Positions 7,304 to 14,687 of a DNA stretch of 30,709 nt are shown piece after piece. The DNA comes from RGDT01 sp964630925 (GTDB taxonomy: Bacteria; Planctomycetota; Planctomycetia; Gemmatales; Gemmataceae). Position numbers and translations under genes: made by a program. Numbering within the stretch: the stretch's first letter is position 1; the number at the start of each line of letters is the position of its first letter. The DNA lies in the NCBI GenBank assembly GCA_964630925.1, contig CAZVZK010000120.1, positions 1 to 30,709 of the forward strand, read 5' to 3'. The notes below the pieces were generated by a model. That model was not told the origin of the DNA and made no database searches. It was given only the letters and a program-made list of their open reading frames with translations.

Positions 7304-7995
7304 GCGTGGTCCTCCCCTTCCGGCGGGTCGATCCAGCCGGCGTCGACGCGCGCGTCCGAGTCGAAGATCGAGTACTCGCGGAGGCGTTGCCCGAGGACGT
7401 AACCGGATGACTCCAGGTCGTCGGTCAGTCGGGCGAACGCCGCCTCGGCGTTGTCGCGGCCCACGCCGTAGGCACGCTGGGTGATGAAACGCTCCTGACG
7501 CCCGAGCGTATCCTGCTTGAGCGCGTTGCGCGACAGGTGTGCCCCGTGCCGCTCACAGACGGAACGCAGCGCCTCCACGCCCGCCCCCTCCGCCAGCAGG
7601 GCCTTGACGTGGAACTCGAAGTAGTTACCGGCGGGCCGCGCCGCCGCCTCGGCGTCGGTGCGTGGGACCCCGGTGTTCGTCGTGACCGCCTCCAGCTTGA
7701 CGCGGCTGACGGCGTGGCCGGCCGCCGTGAGGGCGTGCGCGAGGGCGGCCACCTCGGCGGCGGCCTGCTGGACGGTGCCCTTGTGGTACGACGAGGTCAT
7801 GGGCTGCGTCGGCACCTGGCCGTGCGGCAGCTCGATCACGATGCACTTGACGCCCAGGGACGCGCAGGCCGTGCGGAAGCGCGTCAGCTCATCGGCACCC
7901 GCCAGGGTGACCGTGAGGTGGGCCTCGAACGTGCCGACGCCGGCCACGCCGGCGAGTGCGGTGAGCATGTCGTGTGTCGGATTGACGGCGTTCAT
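7300..7995 (-). CDS. conserved hypothetical protein with duplicated FExH motif
   Basis: A 231-residue soluble protein with no named function. I recall similar proteins as unannotated genes in actinobacteria, unchecked. There is an internal repeat: FEAHLTV...LA near residue 23 and FEFHVKALLAEGAGVEALR near residue 127, each followed by a C..xG segment. Two His-x-Thr/Ser motifs stand out, H26-L-T28 and H153-L-S155, reminiscent of the paired HxT/S motifs of 2H phosphoesterases, though the spacing (~125) is wide for that family. Other likely conserved parts are PTQPMTSSYHKGT, GRQERFITQRAYGVG and EYSIFDSDARVDAGW. The ATG at 7995 has AGGAGG 8 bases upstream. It is the first gene of the operon and overlaps the nucleotidyltransferase start by 4 bases. 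Confidence 0.85.
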   Translation of the reverse strand: MNAVNPTHDMLTALAGVAGVGTFEAHLTVTLAGADELTRFRTACASLGVKCIVIELPHGQVPTQPMTSSYHKGTVQQAAAEVAALAHALTAAGHAVSRVKLEAVTTNTGVPRTDAEAAARPAGNYFEFHVKALLAEGAGVEALRSVCERHGAHLSRNALKQDTLGRQERFITQRAYGVGRDNAEAAFARLTDDLESSGYVLGQRLREYSIFDSDARVDAGWIDPPEGEDHA

Positions 7996-8007
7996 GGCGT
8001 GGGCCTC

Positions 8008-8201
8008 CTACCTCACCCCCTAACCCCCTCTCCGAAGCGGAGAGGGGGGATCGTAAGATCATCGCCTCTCCGGCGGGGAAGTATGCGCCTCCCCCTGTTG
8101 GCCCCAGTCATTCAAGAGAGGCGTGCACCTCGCCTCCGCCACTCTTCTCACTCTTGCGATCCCCCCCTCCCCTTCGGAGAGGGGGTTAGGGGGTGAGGTA
8201 G
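8008..8201. repeat. 194-bp MITE-like element with ~50-bp inverted ends
   Basis: The left end (8008-8058) begins CTACCTCACCCCCTAACC and the right end (8152-8201) is its reverse complement, with about four differences in 50 bases. Each arm contains its own small hairpin (CTCTCCGAAG..GGAGAG). About 93 bases of unrelated, non-coding sequence lie between the arms. No transposase is encoded, which fits a non-autonomous dispersed repeat. The left tip overlaps the AGGAGG ribosome binding site (8004-8009) of the minus-strand gene starting at 7995, so the operon leader must pass through the element. Confidence 0.85.
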
Positions 8202-8268
8202 TAGACAGACCGCCCACGCCCCGGCAGGGTTCGCCCGCAACCGGTCTGACAACTTGCGGAGATCCCCC

Positions 8269-8296
8269 TTCCGCCCTCCGCACGATGCGGTAGAAT
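8269..8296 (+). promoter_or_regulatory. possible promoter of the ECF sigma factor gene
   Basis: TAGAAT at 8291-8296 is a fair -10 hexamer 28 bases before the GTG start, with TTCCGC (8269-8274) 16 bases upstream as a weak -35. The AT content of this short patch is clearly above its surroundings. The gene may instead be read by its own sigma factor, whose motif I cannot recognise. Confidence 0.3.
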
Positions 8297-8323
8297 AACC
8301 TCACTGACGGAGATCGACCCGCC

Positions 8324-8923
8324 GTGCAACCCGCCAACCACTTCCACGTGCTGATCGGCCGACTGCGTCGCGGCGACCCCGACGCGGCGCGCGAGATCGT
8401 CGCTCGCTACGAGAACGAGGTGCGCCGGGCCATCCGCGTCCGGCTCACCGACCCGCGCCTCCGGCGGACGCTCGACAGCATGGACATCTGCCAGTCCGTC
8501 CTCGCCAACTTCTTCGTGCGCGTCGGGCGCGGGCAGTACGACCTCGACTCGCCGCAGGACCTGCTCGCCCTGCTCTGCCGCATGGCCCGTAACAAGCTCA
8601 TCGACCACGCCCGCCGCGCCGACGCCCGTGGCCGAGGCCAGCAGCTCGCCGGCACCGCCGCCGAGGAGGCCCTCGCCACCGCCAACGACCCCGCCGAGAC
8701 TCCGAGCGTCCTCGCCGCCAACCGCGACCTGCTCGAGGCCGCCAACAAACTCCTGTCGCACGAGGAGCGCTATCTCGCCGAGCAGCGTGCCAACGGGCGG
8801 CCCTGGGCCGAGCTGGCGGCCGAGCGCTCCTCGACGCCGGACGCGGTGCGCAAGCAGCTCGAACGCGCCCTCGACCGCGTCGCCTGCCAGCTCGGCATCG
8901 ACACGCCCGAGGAGGGCGCCTGA
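8324..8923 (+). CDS. ECF-like sigma-70 family RNA polymerase sigma factor
   Basis: A 199-residue two-domain sigma factor. The sigma-2 part covers about residues 8-95, with SMDICQSVLANFFVRV and LLCRMARNKLIDHARR as the core-binding and -10 recognition helices. The sigma-4 helix-turn-helix is near the C-terminus (RPWAELAAERSSTPDAVRKQLERAL). A non-conserved Ala/Glu linker joins them. This is the short ECF type abundant in planctomycetes. The start is a GTG at 8324 preceded by ACGGAG. A 121-residue gene follows after 3 bases, in the place where an anti-sigma factor often sits, but that protein has no membrane segment or zinc motif. Confidence 0.92.
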   Translation: MQPANHFHVLIGRLRRGDPDAAREIVARYENEVRRAIRVRLTDPRLRRTLDSMDICQSVLANFFVRVGRGQYDLDSPQDLLALLCRMARNKLIDHARRADARGRGQQLAGTAAEEALATANDPAETPSVLAANRDLLEAANKLLSHEERYLAEQRANGRPWAELAAERSSTPDAVRKQLERALDRVACQLGIDTPEEGA

Positions 8924-8926
8924 GCC

Positions 8927-9292
8927 GTGTTCCTGGTCGAGGCCGTCACCACGGCGGGCCGCCTCAGCGAGGCGTTCCCGACTTACGAGGAGGCCCGCCG
9001 CCGCGCCGGCTCCATCCCCGCCGGTGACCTCGTCACCGCGCCGCTGATCTACCAGGAATTGCCGGACGGCTCGCAGCGGGTCGTCCGCGACGACGGCAAG
9101 CCGCTCCAGGCACACCGGCACAGGATGCCGGGGGAGGACGAGGACGCCCTGCCCCTGGCCGCCGAGGACGTGCCGCTGGGCGACTTGCGCGTCATCTACA
9201 CGCCGCAGGAAGACGCCGACGCCGACGCGCCGGCGGATCCGCTGGGGGTGGTGCGGCGGCGTCCCGAGGAGCCGCCGCTGCCGCTCGCGTGA
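8927..9292 (+). CDS. hypothetical protein downstream of the sigma factor
   Basis: A 121-residue acidic protein of unknown function. The GTG start at 8927 lies 3 bases after the sigma factor stop, and GAGGAGGG in the end of that gene can serve as its ribosome binding site, so the two are surely co-transcribed. The N-terminal half looks folded (FLVEAVTTAGRLSEAFPTYEEARRRAG, split here as a strand-turn-helix pattern). The C-terminal half is rich in Asp, Ala and Pro and may be disordered. A role as sigma-factor partner is possible from position only. Its stop abuts the convergent stop of the next gene in the palindrome TGATCA. Confidence 0.72.
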   Translation: MFLVEAVTTAGRLSEAFPTYEEARRRAGSIPAGDLVTAPLIYQELPDGSQRVVRDDGKPLQAHRHRMPGEDEDALPLAAEDVPLGDLRVIYTPQEDADADAPADPLGVVRRRPEEPPLPLA

Positions 9293-9685
9293 TCACTTCT
9301 TGGTGTAGACGCCCTCGACGAGCTTCCGGGCCTGGTCGTTGACCTTCGTGCCCTTCAGGTCGCTGATGGTCATCTCGCCCTTGCTGACGGTGAAGCTGAA
9401 GGAGAACAGGTCGCCCTTCTCCGGGCCCTTGCCGTCCTTCGCCTCGACCTTGGTCATCGTCGCGAACAGCACCCCTTCGTCGGTGACGCCGTAGGACGCC
9501 CTGGCGTCGATGGTATTGTCGCCGTGCTTGACTTTGAGAGTCATCGTACCGTCGGCCTTGATCTCGAAGGTGATCTTGGCCTCGCCTGCCTCGCGCTCCC
9601 AGGTGCCGGCGGGCTTCGCCGGGGCCTTGTCGGCGGCCAGGGCCAGGGAGGACGCGACGAGCAGGGCGGCGGCGGTGCGGAACAT
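9293..9685 (-). CDS. secreted hypothetical protein
   Basis: A 130-residue protein with a clear signal peptide: MFRTAAALLVASSLALA followed by a short charged spacer (ADKAPAKPAG). The mature part alternates short strands and turns (TWEREAGEAKITFEIKADG, GVLFATMTKVEAK, LFSFSFTVSKGEMTISDL), as in small lipocalin-like or TIGR03066-type planctomycete proteins that begin with a GTWE-like motif. Function unknown. The ATG at 9685 has GGAGG 8 bases upstream; the longer open frame upstream runs through the tRNA gene and cannot be coding. Mono-cistronic, convergent with the sigma-factor operon. Confidence 0.8.
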   Translation of the reverse strand: MFRTAAALLVASSLALAADKAPAKPAGTWEREAGEAKITFEIKADGTMTLKVKHGDNTIDARASYGVTDEGVLFATMTKVEAKDGKGPEKGDLFSFSFTVSKGEMTISDLKGTKVNDQARKLVEGVYTKK

Positions 9686-9913
9686 GCGACAGGCCTCCGG
9701 GTTGGGACGTGTGGGCAGGGCTAGAGTACGGAATCCGGTGCGGCGGGGCAGGGCGGCGGCGGTTCGGGTGCTGGTGCCCGACGGGCCTGGAGGCGAGACG
9801 CGGAGGCGGCGCGCGCCGGCACCGGGGACCTCCCGACCACGCGGAGCGCTGACATCGGTCAAGGGCGTGAAGCGTCTCGCGGACGTGCGTGCGCCGGAGC
9901 GATTCTGGGGTAA

Positions 9914-10000
9914 CGGAGAGGGCGGGATTCGAACCCGCGGTGAACTTTCGCCCACACGGCATTTCCAGTGCCGCACCTTCGGCCGCTCGGTCACCTCTCC
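9914..10000 (-). tRNA. tRNA-Ser(GGA)
   Basis: On the minus strand the acceptor GGAGAGG (from 10000) pairs with CCTCTCC, with discriminator G at 9914. The D arm, long variable arm and T loop (GGTTCGAATCC) are typical of serine tRNA. The anticodon GGA is at 9964-9966 within a CTGGAAA loop. CCA is not encoded. Length is 87 bases. Confidence 0.97.
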
Positions 10001-10216
10001 AGCGACAATACCCGGTAAGCCGGGCCGTTCTATGATCGTACCGGGGATGCGGCATTCTGGCAAGGACGGGGAGGGGCCGCGCCTCCGTTCCGGAGGCGTG
10101 CGCGGGAGCGATCCTGGGGCGGACCGGCGGGCGGGAATGATCCGCCGGGGCTGGACGACGGCGGGCCGGGCCCTATGGCAACTACACACATCCCGCCGCC
10201 CACACGAGGCACCCCC

Positions 10217-11698
10217 ATGTCCGCCGCCACCGACACCACGCCGGGAGCCACCCCGGAGACACCGCGCGGATCGCTCTGGGCGCGGCTGTTCTGGGTGTCA
10301 TCGTCGTTCATCGGGTTGCTCCTGCTGCTGGGCCTGGGCGTGTTCGTGTACCATCGCGGCAGCGCACTCGGCAGGCTGGAGGCGGCCCTGGCGGAGCTGG
10401 ACGAGAACGAGCCGGGGTGGCGGGCCGAGGACCTGTTCAAGGACCTGCCCGAGCTGCCGGAGGCCGAGAACAGCTCGCCGCGCATCCTGAACATCGTGAG
10501 GGCGCTGCCACGCAACTGGGCGGACTACAAGGAGCTGGAGAAGTTGGGCGACCCGGTCAAGGCGCCCCACGCCCTCGGTGACGAACGCCTGGCGATCCTC
10601 GACGGGATCCTGGCGCCGGTGCAGAAGCACCGGCTGGCCGGGCGCGAGCTGATCAAGTACCCCCGTGGGCGGCACCCCGTCGTCATCGCGGAGAACCCGA
10701 TCATGACGCTCCTCGACGAGCAGCAGAAGACCCGCGAATTCGCCCAGCTCATGGACCTCGACGCGCTGGAGCGGGCGCAGCGGGGCGACATCAGGCAGGC
10801 GCTGCTGTCGGCGCGGGCGTGCCTGAACGCCTCGCGCGTGCTGGAGGACGAGCCGTTCCTCATCTCGCAGCTCATCCGCATCGCCATCGCCGCCGTCGCG
10901 ATGAAGAACGTGGAGCGGGCGCTGGCGCTGGGCGAGGCGGACGCCGACCTCGCCGAGGCGCAGAAGCACCTGGCGGTGTTCATGGATTCGAAGGGGATCG
11001 AGCGGGCGCTGAGGGGCGAGCGGGCGCTGATGCACGTCACGGCGAAGCAGATCATCGAGGGGAAGTTCTCCGCGCGCGAGCTGGAGGCGATGGCGGGGCC
11101 GGGGGGCGGGGGCGGGCCCACGGACTCCCTGGAGGCGGCGTGGAAGTGGTTGACGCGCCTGTCGGACCGGGAGATGGCGCGGCGCGACCACCCGGACTTC
11201 CTCCGCACGATGACGAAGGCGGTGGAGGCGGCGCGGCTGCCGCCCGAGAAGCAGGCGGCGGCGGAGGCCGCCCTGGAGAATGAAGTGAGGGCGAAGGGCG
11301 GCCTGCTGACGCGCCTCCTCATGCCTGCGACGATGAAGGTGAACCAGGCCGGCCGCAGGTCACTCGCCTGTGCCCGCGCGATGGTGGCGCTGATCGCCTG
11401 CGAGCGGTACCGCCTCGCGCACGGCAAATGGCCGGCGAAGCTGGACGACCTCGTGCCGGCCTACCTGGTGGCGGTGCCGGCCGACCCCATCGACGGCAAG
11501 CCGCTGCGCTACCGAACGTGGGCGGAGGGCGTGGTGGTGTACTCCGTCGGGACCAACGGGGTGGACGACGGCGGCGACGTGGAGCGGTTCGACAAGGATT
11601 TCGGCTACCGGCTGTGGGACAAGGGCCGGCGGCGACAGCCGGCGCCGCCCCTGGTGAAGGAAGCGATGCCGCCGGGAGGGCCGGGGGGTCCGCCGTGA
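10217..11698 (+). CDS. membrane-anchored planctomycete hypothetical protein (paralogue 1)
   Basis: A 493-residue protein with one N-terminal membrane helix (about 24-46, WVSSSFIGLLLLLGLGVFV) after a short Thr/Pro-rich tail; the rest is probably outside the cytoplasm. The middle is a long helical region. The C-terminus (about 400-470) has a pattern common in planctomycetes: ACERYRLAHGKWP, LDDLVPAYLVAVPADP, DGKPLRYR and YSVGTNGVDDGGD, which resembles the globular part of type II pseudopilins. The ATG at 10217 has GAGG 8 bases upstream. The next gene begins inside its stop codon (GTGA) and encodes a shorter relative, so this looks like a tandem duplication read as one operon with the McrC-like gene. 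Function unknown. Confidence 0.85.
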   Translation: MSAATDTTPGATPETPRGSLWARLFWVSSSFIGLLLLLGLGVFVYHRGSALGRLEAALAELDENEPGWRAEDLFKDLPELPEAENSSPRILNIVRALPRNWADYKELEKLGDPVKAPHALGDERLAILDGILAPVQKHRLAGRELIKYPRGRHPVVIAENPIMTLLDEQQKTREFAQLMDLDALERAQRGDIRQALLSARACLNASRVLEDEPFLISQLIRIAIAAVAMKNVERALALGEADADLAEAQKHLAVFMDSKGIERALRGERALMHVTAKQIIEGKFSARELEAMAGPGGGGGPTDSLEAAWKWLTRLSDREMARRDHPDFLRTMTKAVEAARLPPEKQAAAEAALENEVRAKGGLLTRLLMPATMKVNQAGRRSLACARAMVALIACERYRLAHGKWPAKLDDLVPAYLVAVPADPIDGKPLRYRTWAEGVVVYSVGTNGVDDGGDVERFDKDFGYRLWDKGRRRQPAPPLVKEAMPPGGPGGPP

Positions 11699-12978
11699 GC
11701 CTCTGGCTGCGACTGGGCCTCGGTACCTTCGTCTTCGCGGCGCTGGCGGTGGGCCTTGCGCTGGCCGTGTGGGCGTGCGTGCCGTGGATGGCCGCGGCGC
11801 GCATCGCCGCCGCGGAACGCGAGCTGGACGCGAGCGATCCGGGGTTGCGCCTGGAGGATATCCTCGCGGACAGGCCCGAGATCCCCGACGGTGAGGACGG
11901 CGGGACGCTGATCCGCCGGCTGGCGGCGCGCATCCCGGAGGGATGGCCCAACGCCGACGCCTGGCATGACCTCATGGAGGGCCTGGAGCCGAACGACGGC
12001 CTCGACCCCACGCGACGGGCGGCGCTCGCGCGGCTGATCGGTCCGATCGAGCCGCTGCGGGCGGAGTGGCGCCGCCTCGCCGAGCTGCCGAGCCGCCGTC
12101 ACGTGCCGGGCACCGAGGCCCGGCAGGCGGGGATGGCCCTGCGGCTCGACGCCTTCGCGCTGGCCCAGGACGGCCAGATCGACGACGCCTCGCGCTCCGT
12201 GCGGGCGGCGCTCCATGCGGCCCTCGCGCTGGATGGGTCGTCCCTCTCCGCGCACTCAGGGCGCTGCAAGCTGGCGTGGGATGCCGTGCGCTGCGCCGAA
12301 AGGGTTCTGGCGCAGGGTGTGGCGTCCGAGGCGGCCCTCGAGGCGTTGCAGGCTTCACTGCTGCCGCTCACCCGCGGCACGGGCCTGCTCGAGGCTCGGC
12401 GCGGCGAGCGGGCGAGTACATACGACTTTCTCAAGCGCGTCGCCTCCGGGGAGGCCGCGGGCGGGGCGGAGGCCGACCCCAAGGATGGCCGCCCGGTGAA
12501 TCCGGAGGCCGCCCGGATGCGGGCCGCCTGGGCGCTGCCTGATGGCCTCCGGCTGATGACGAGGTCCGTGGAGTCGGCGCGGCTCGCCACGGACGCCCAG
12601 GCCGCCGAGGACGCCCGCATCGATGAGGAGTGGCGCGGAAGGGATCTCCGCCAGGCTCATCTGACCGCCCTCCGATCCCGATTCACCGACTCCGGACTTC
12701 AGTCGCGCCGGGCGCTTGCCGCCGCCCGCTCGATGCTCGCCCTGGTGGCCTGCGAGCGATACCGGCTGAAACACGGGCGGTGGCCGACGGGGTTGGCCGA
12801 CCTGGTCCCGGCGTTCCTCGACGCCATCCCGGAAGAGCCGCTCGCCCTTCGGCCACTGACCTATTCGAAGCTCGATGACGGGGTGGTGATCGTCTCGACG
12901 GCGGGCATGGCGCAATCAAGCGAGGGTGGGGTCCACCGTCTGTTCGCCGTGGCGCACCGTCGCCGGGTGTCGCCATGA
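11695..12978 (+). CDS. membrane-anchored planctomycete hypothetical protein (paralogue 2)
   Basis: A 427-residue relative of the preceding protein. It begins VSLWLRLGLGTFVFAALAV, a membrane helix directly at the N-terminus, then shares the pattern AAERELDASDPGLRLEDI..D.PEIP with paralogue 1 (LAELDENEPGWRAEDLFKDLPELP). The C-terminal signature is also present (ACERYRLKHGRWP, LADLVPAFLDAIPEEP) but the DGKP..NGVDDGGD part is lost, suggesting divergence. The GTG start at 11695 overlaps the previous stop. Its own stop overlaps the start of the McrC-like gene (ATGA at 12975), so translation of the three is likely coupled. Function unknown. Confidence 0.85.
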   Translation: MSLWLRLGLGTFVFAALAVGLALAVWACVPWMAAARIAAAERELDASDPGLRLEDILADRPEIPDGEDGGTLIRRLAARIPEGWPNADAWHDLMEGLEPNDGLDPTRRAALARLIGPIEPLRAEWRRLAELPSRRHVPGTEARQAGMALRLDAFALAQDGQIDDASRSVRAALHAALALDGSSLSAHSGRCKLAWDAVRCAERVLAQGVASEAALEALQASLLPLTRGTGLLEARRGERASTYDFLKRVASGEAAGGAEADPKDGRPVNPEAARMRAAWALPDGLRLMTRSVESARLATDAQAAEDARIDEEWRGRDLRQAHLTALRSRFTDSGLQSRRALAAARSMLALVACERYRLKHGRWPTGLADLVPAFLDAIPEEPLALRPLTYSKLDDGVVIVSTAGMAQSSEGGVHRLFAVAHRRRVSP

Positions 12979-14090
12979 AGGACCTCCACCTCACCGAGCG
13001 CCGCACGCGCCGTTGTCGTTTGGACGACGCCGAGGCCGCCTACCTCCTTGCCCACCATCGAGGGCAGCTCGACCTCGTCCCCGAGGGCGGCGGCGTGTGG
13101 CGGGTGACGCCGGGCGGCTTCGCCGGCGTGATCCGGACGCCACGGCGGAGGGTCGTCATCCGCCCGCGCGTGCCGGCGTCTAACCTCCCCTGGCTCCTGG
13201 GGCTGCGGGATGCCGTGTCGCCGGGCGTCGCGGCGTGCGAATCCCCGGTGTTGGAGATGGCGGCCCTCGCCCTCGCCGACGAGCTGGACGTCGTCGCCGC
13301 CGGCGGGATGCACCGCGCCTACCGGCGGCACGAGACCGCCGGGCCGGCGCTCGTCGGCACGCTCGACGCCGCCACCCAGATGCGTGCCCCGCCCGAACGC
13401 CGCGCCGTCCTCCACGGCGTCGCGGACGACCTCACCGCCGAGATCCCGTGCAACCTCGTCCCGGCGGCGCTGGGGCGCCTGCTCACCGCGTCGGCCATCC
13501 CGGAGGCGGCGCGGGCGCGGCTGCGGGCGTCTCTCGCGGCGTGGCCGGCCGGTGACACCGCGTTGACACTCCCCGAGGGCGCGCCGCCGCGATACGGGCC
13601 GCTCCTTCGGCTGTGCGCCGCCCTGCTGGCGTCGCCGGGCGACGGCGCGATGCCGTCGCTGCTCGTGTCGATGGAGCGTCTGTGGGAGGCGCACCTGTTC
13701 CGCGTCGTGCAGGCGGCCGGCCTGCCGTGCGTCGAACAGCGGAGCTTCACCGCCTGCGAGGCCGACGGCGCCCGGCCCGCCGTCGCCATGCGCCCGGACG
13801 TGGCAGTCTTGGCCGGCGAGCGCGTCGCCCTGGCGCTGGACGCCAAGTGGAAGCGCCTGCCCGACGGCGCCGTCGTCACGGAGGACTTCTACCAGGCGCT
13901 GGCCTACGCCGCCGCGCTGGGGTGTCGGCGGGCGGTGCTGGTGTACCCGGGGCGGCGGCGGGCGTGGGACTTCGCGCTGGCCGGCGTCGAGATCCTGGTG
14001 CGAGCGGTGCCGGTGTGCGGGCCGCTGCACCGCTGCCGACGGGCGGCGCGGCGGCTGGGGCGCGAGCTCCTACGCCGCGCTCGCGCGTGA
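12975..14090 (+). CDS. McrC-like PD-(D/E)XK nuclease, without McrB
   Basis: A 371-residue McrC-family protein. McrC is the nuclease subunit of the GTP-dependent McrBC system that cuts methylated DNA. The C-terminal nuclease core is intact: MERLWEAHLFRVV (Glu234), MRPDVAVL (Asp275), LDAKWK (Asp289, Lys291) and the helix with QALAY (Gln307, Tyr311). The N-terminal ~200 residues correspond to the McrC part that contacts McrB. No McrB-like AAA+ GTPase is in the window on either side. Instead the gene overlaps by 4 bases a membrane-anchored protein. Its 3' end overlaps the convergent gene by 21 bases. It may rely on a distant McrB or do another job. Confidence 0.88.
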   Translation: MKDLHLTERRTRRCRLDDAEAAYLLAHHRGQLDLVPEGGGVWRVTPGGFAGVIRTPRRRVVIRPRVPASNLPWLLGLRDAVSPGVAACESPVLEMAALALADELDVVAAGGMHRAYRRHETAGPALVGTLDAATQMRAPPERRAVLHGVADDLTAEIPCNLVPAALGRLLTASAIPEAARARLRASLAAWPAGDTALTLPEGAPPRYGPLLRLCAALLASPGDGAMPSLLVSMERLWEAHLFRVVQAAGLPCVEQRSFTACEADGARPAVAMRPDVAVLAGERVALALDAKWKRLPDGAVVTEDFYQALAYAAALGCRRAVLVYPGRRRAWDFALAGVEILVRAVPVCGPLHRCRRAARRLGRELLRRARA

Positions 14091-14588
14091 GCCGACGCCC
14101 ATCTGCCGGGCCTCCTTCACCGCGAGGGCCACGCGCTCGAACGGCTCAGCGAGGCTGAAGCCGGCGGAGAGCTGGCCGAGGACGGTTTTTAGGGCGTCGC
14201 CGTCTTGAGGATAGTCGCCGTGCCAGTAGAGCTTGCCGCGCCCGCCGGGCAGGTCGATCCCGCCCGGGCGGGGGTCGTCCGCGGCGGCGAGCAGGGCGGC
14301 CGGCACATCCAGCTTGCGCCGCACCTCCAGCGCCGCCTCGCTGGTCGTCACCACCGCCTGGACCGGCACGCCCGACTTGTCCACGAGCGCCTTCCCGATC
14401 AGCTCGCCGCAGATGTACGGCGCCAGCGTCCCGGCGTAGAGGACCTGCTGCACCTTGTTCGGCTGCACGGCGCTTGACAGGCGGAACTCCAGCGGCCTGC
14501 CCAGCGAGTTCGTCACGAGGTAGTAACCCGTATAAGCCCCCCCGTCCTGAACGACGACGAGGAACCCCAGGTTGAGAAGCGTTGCCAT
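14070..14588 (-). CDS. hypothetical protein
   Basis: A 172-residue protein of unknown function. It starts MATLLNLGFLVVVQDGGAYTGYYLVTN, then has VQQVLYAGTLAPYICGELIGKAL (given here in part as a strand/helix stretch with a Cys) and PVQAVVTTSEAALEVRRKL. A Gly/Pro-rich loop (DDPRPGGIDLPGGRGKLYW) precedes a C-terminal helix (FERVALAVKEARQMG). No signal peptide is obvious despite the hydrophobic start. The ATG at 14588 is preceded by GGGAGGGACGGAG, a strong ribosome binding site; the longer frame upstream is antisense to nth and rejected. It faces the McrC-like gene and overlaps its end. Confidence 0.75.
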   Translation of the reverse strand: MATLLNLGFLVVVQDGGAYTGYYLVTNSLGRPLEFRLSSAVQPNKVQQVLYAGTLAPYICGELIGKALVDKSGVPVQAVVTTSEAALEVRRKLDVPAALLAAADDPRPGGIDLPGGRGKLYWHGDYPQDGDALKTVLGQLSAGFSLAEPFERVALAVKEARQMGVGSRASAA

Positions 14589-14687
14589 CTCCGTCCCTCC
14601 CGATGCACGTCGCGTGTGGCCCTGGAGGATCGGCCGGGGGCGGCGGGGGACTTGAGGGGGTGACGCCCCGTCGCTACCGTAATCCAC

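Noticed and set aside
8008..8201. CRISPR array or insertion sequence
   Set aside because: Only one pair of inverted arms, no regularly spaced direct repeats and no transposase frame.
8186..9121. 311-codon minus-strand frame opposite the sigma factor
   Set aside because: Antisense frame; the plus strand encodes recognisable sigma-2 and sigma-4 regions.
9914..10000. tRNA as an integration site for a mobile island
   Set aside because: No integrase nearby and no direct repeat of the tRNA 3' end was noticed in the window.
9686..10189. N-terminal extension of the secreted protein
   Set aside because: It would read through the tRNA-Ser gene and precede a perfect signal peptide with its own ribosome binding site.
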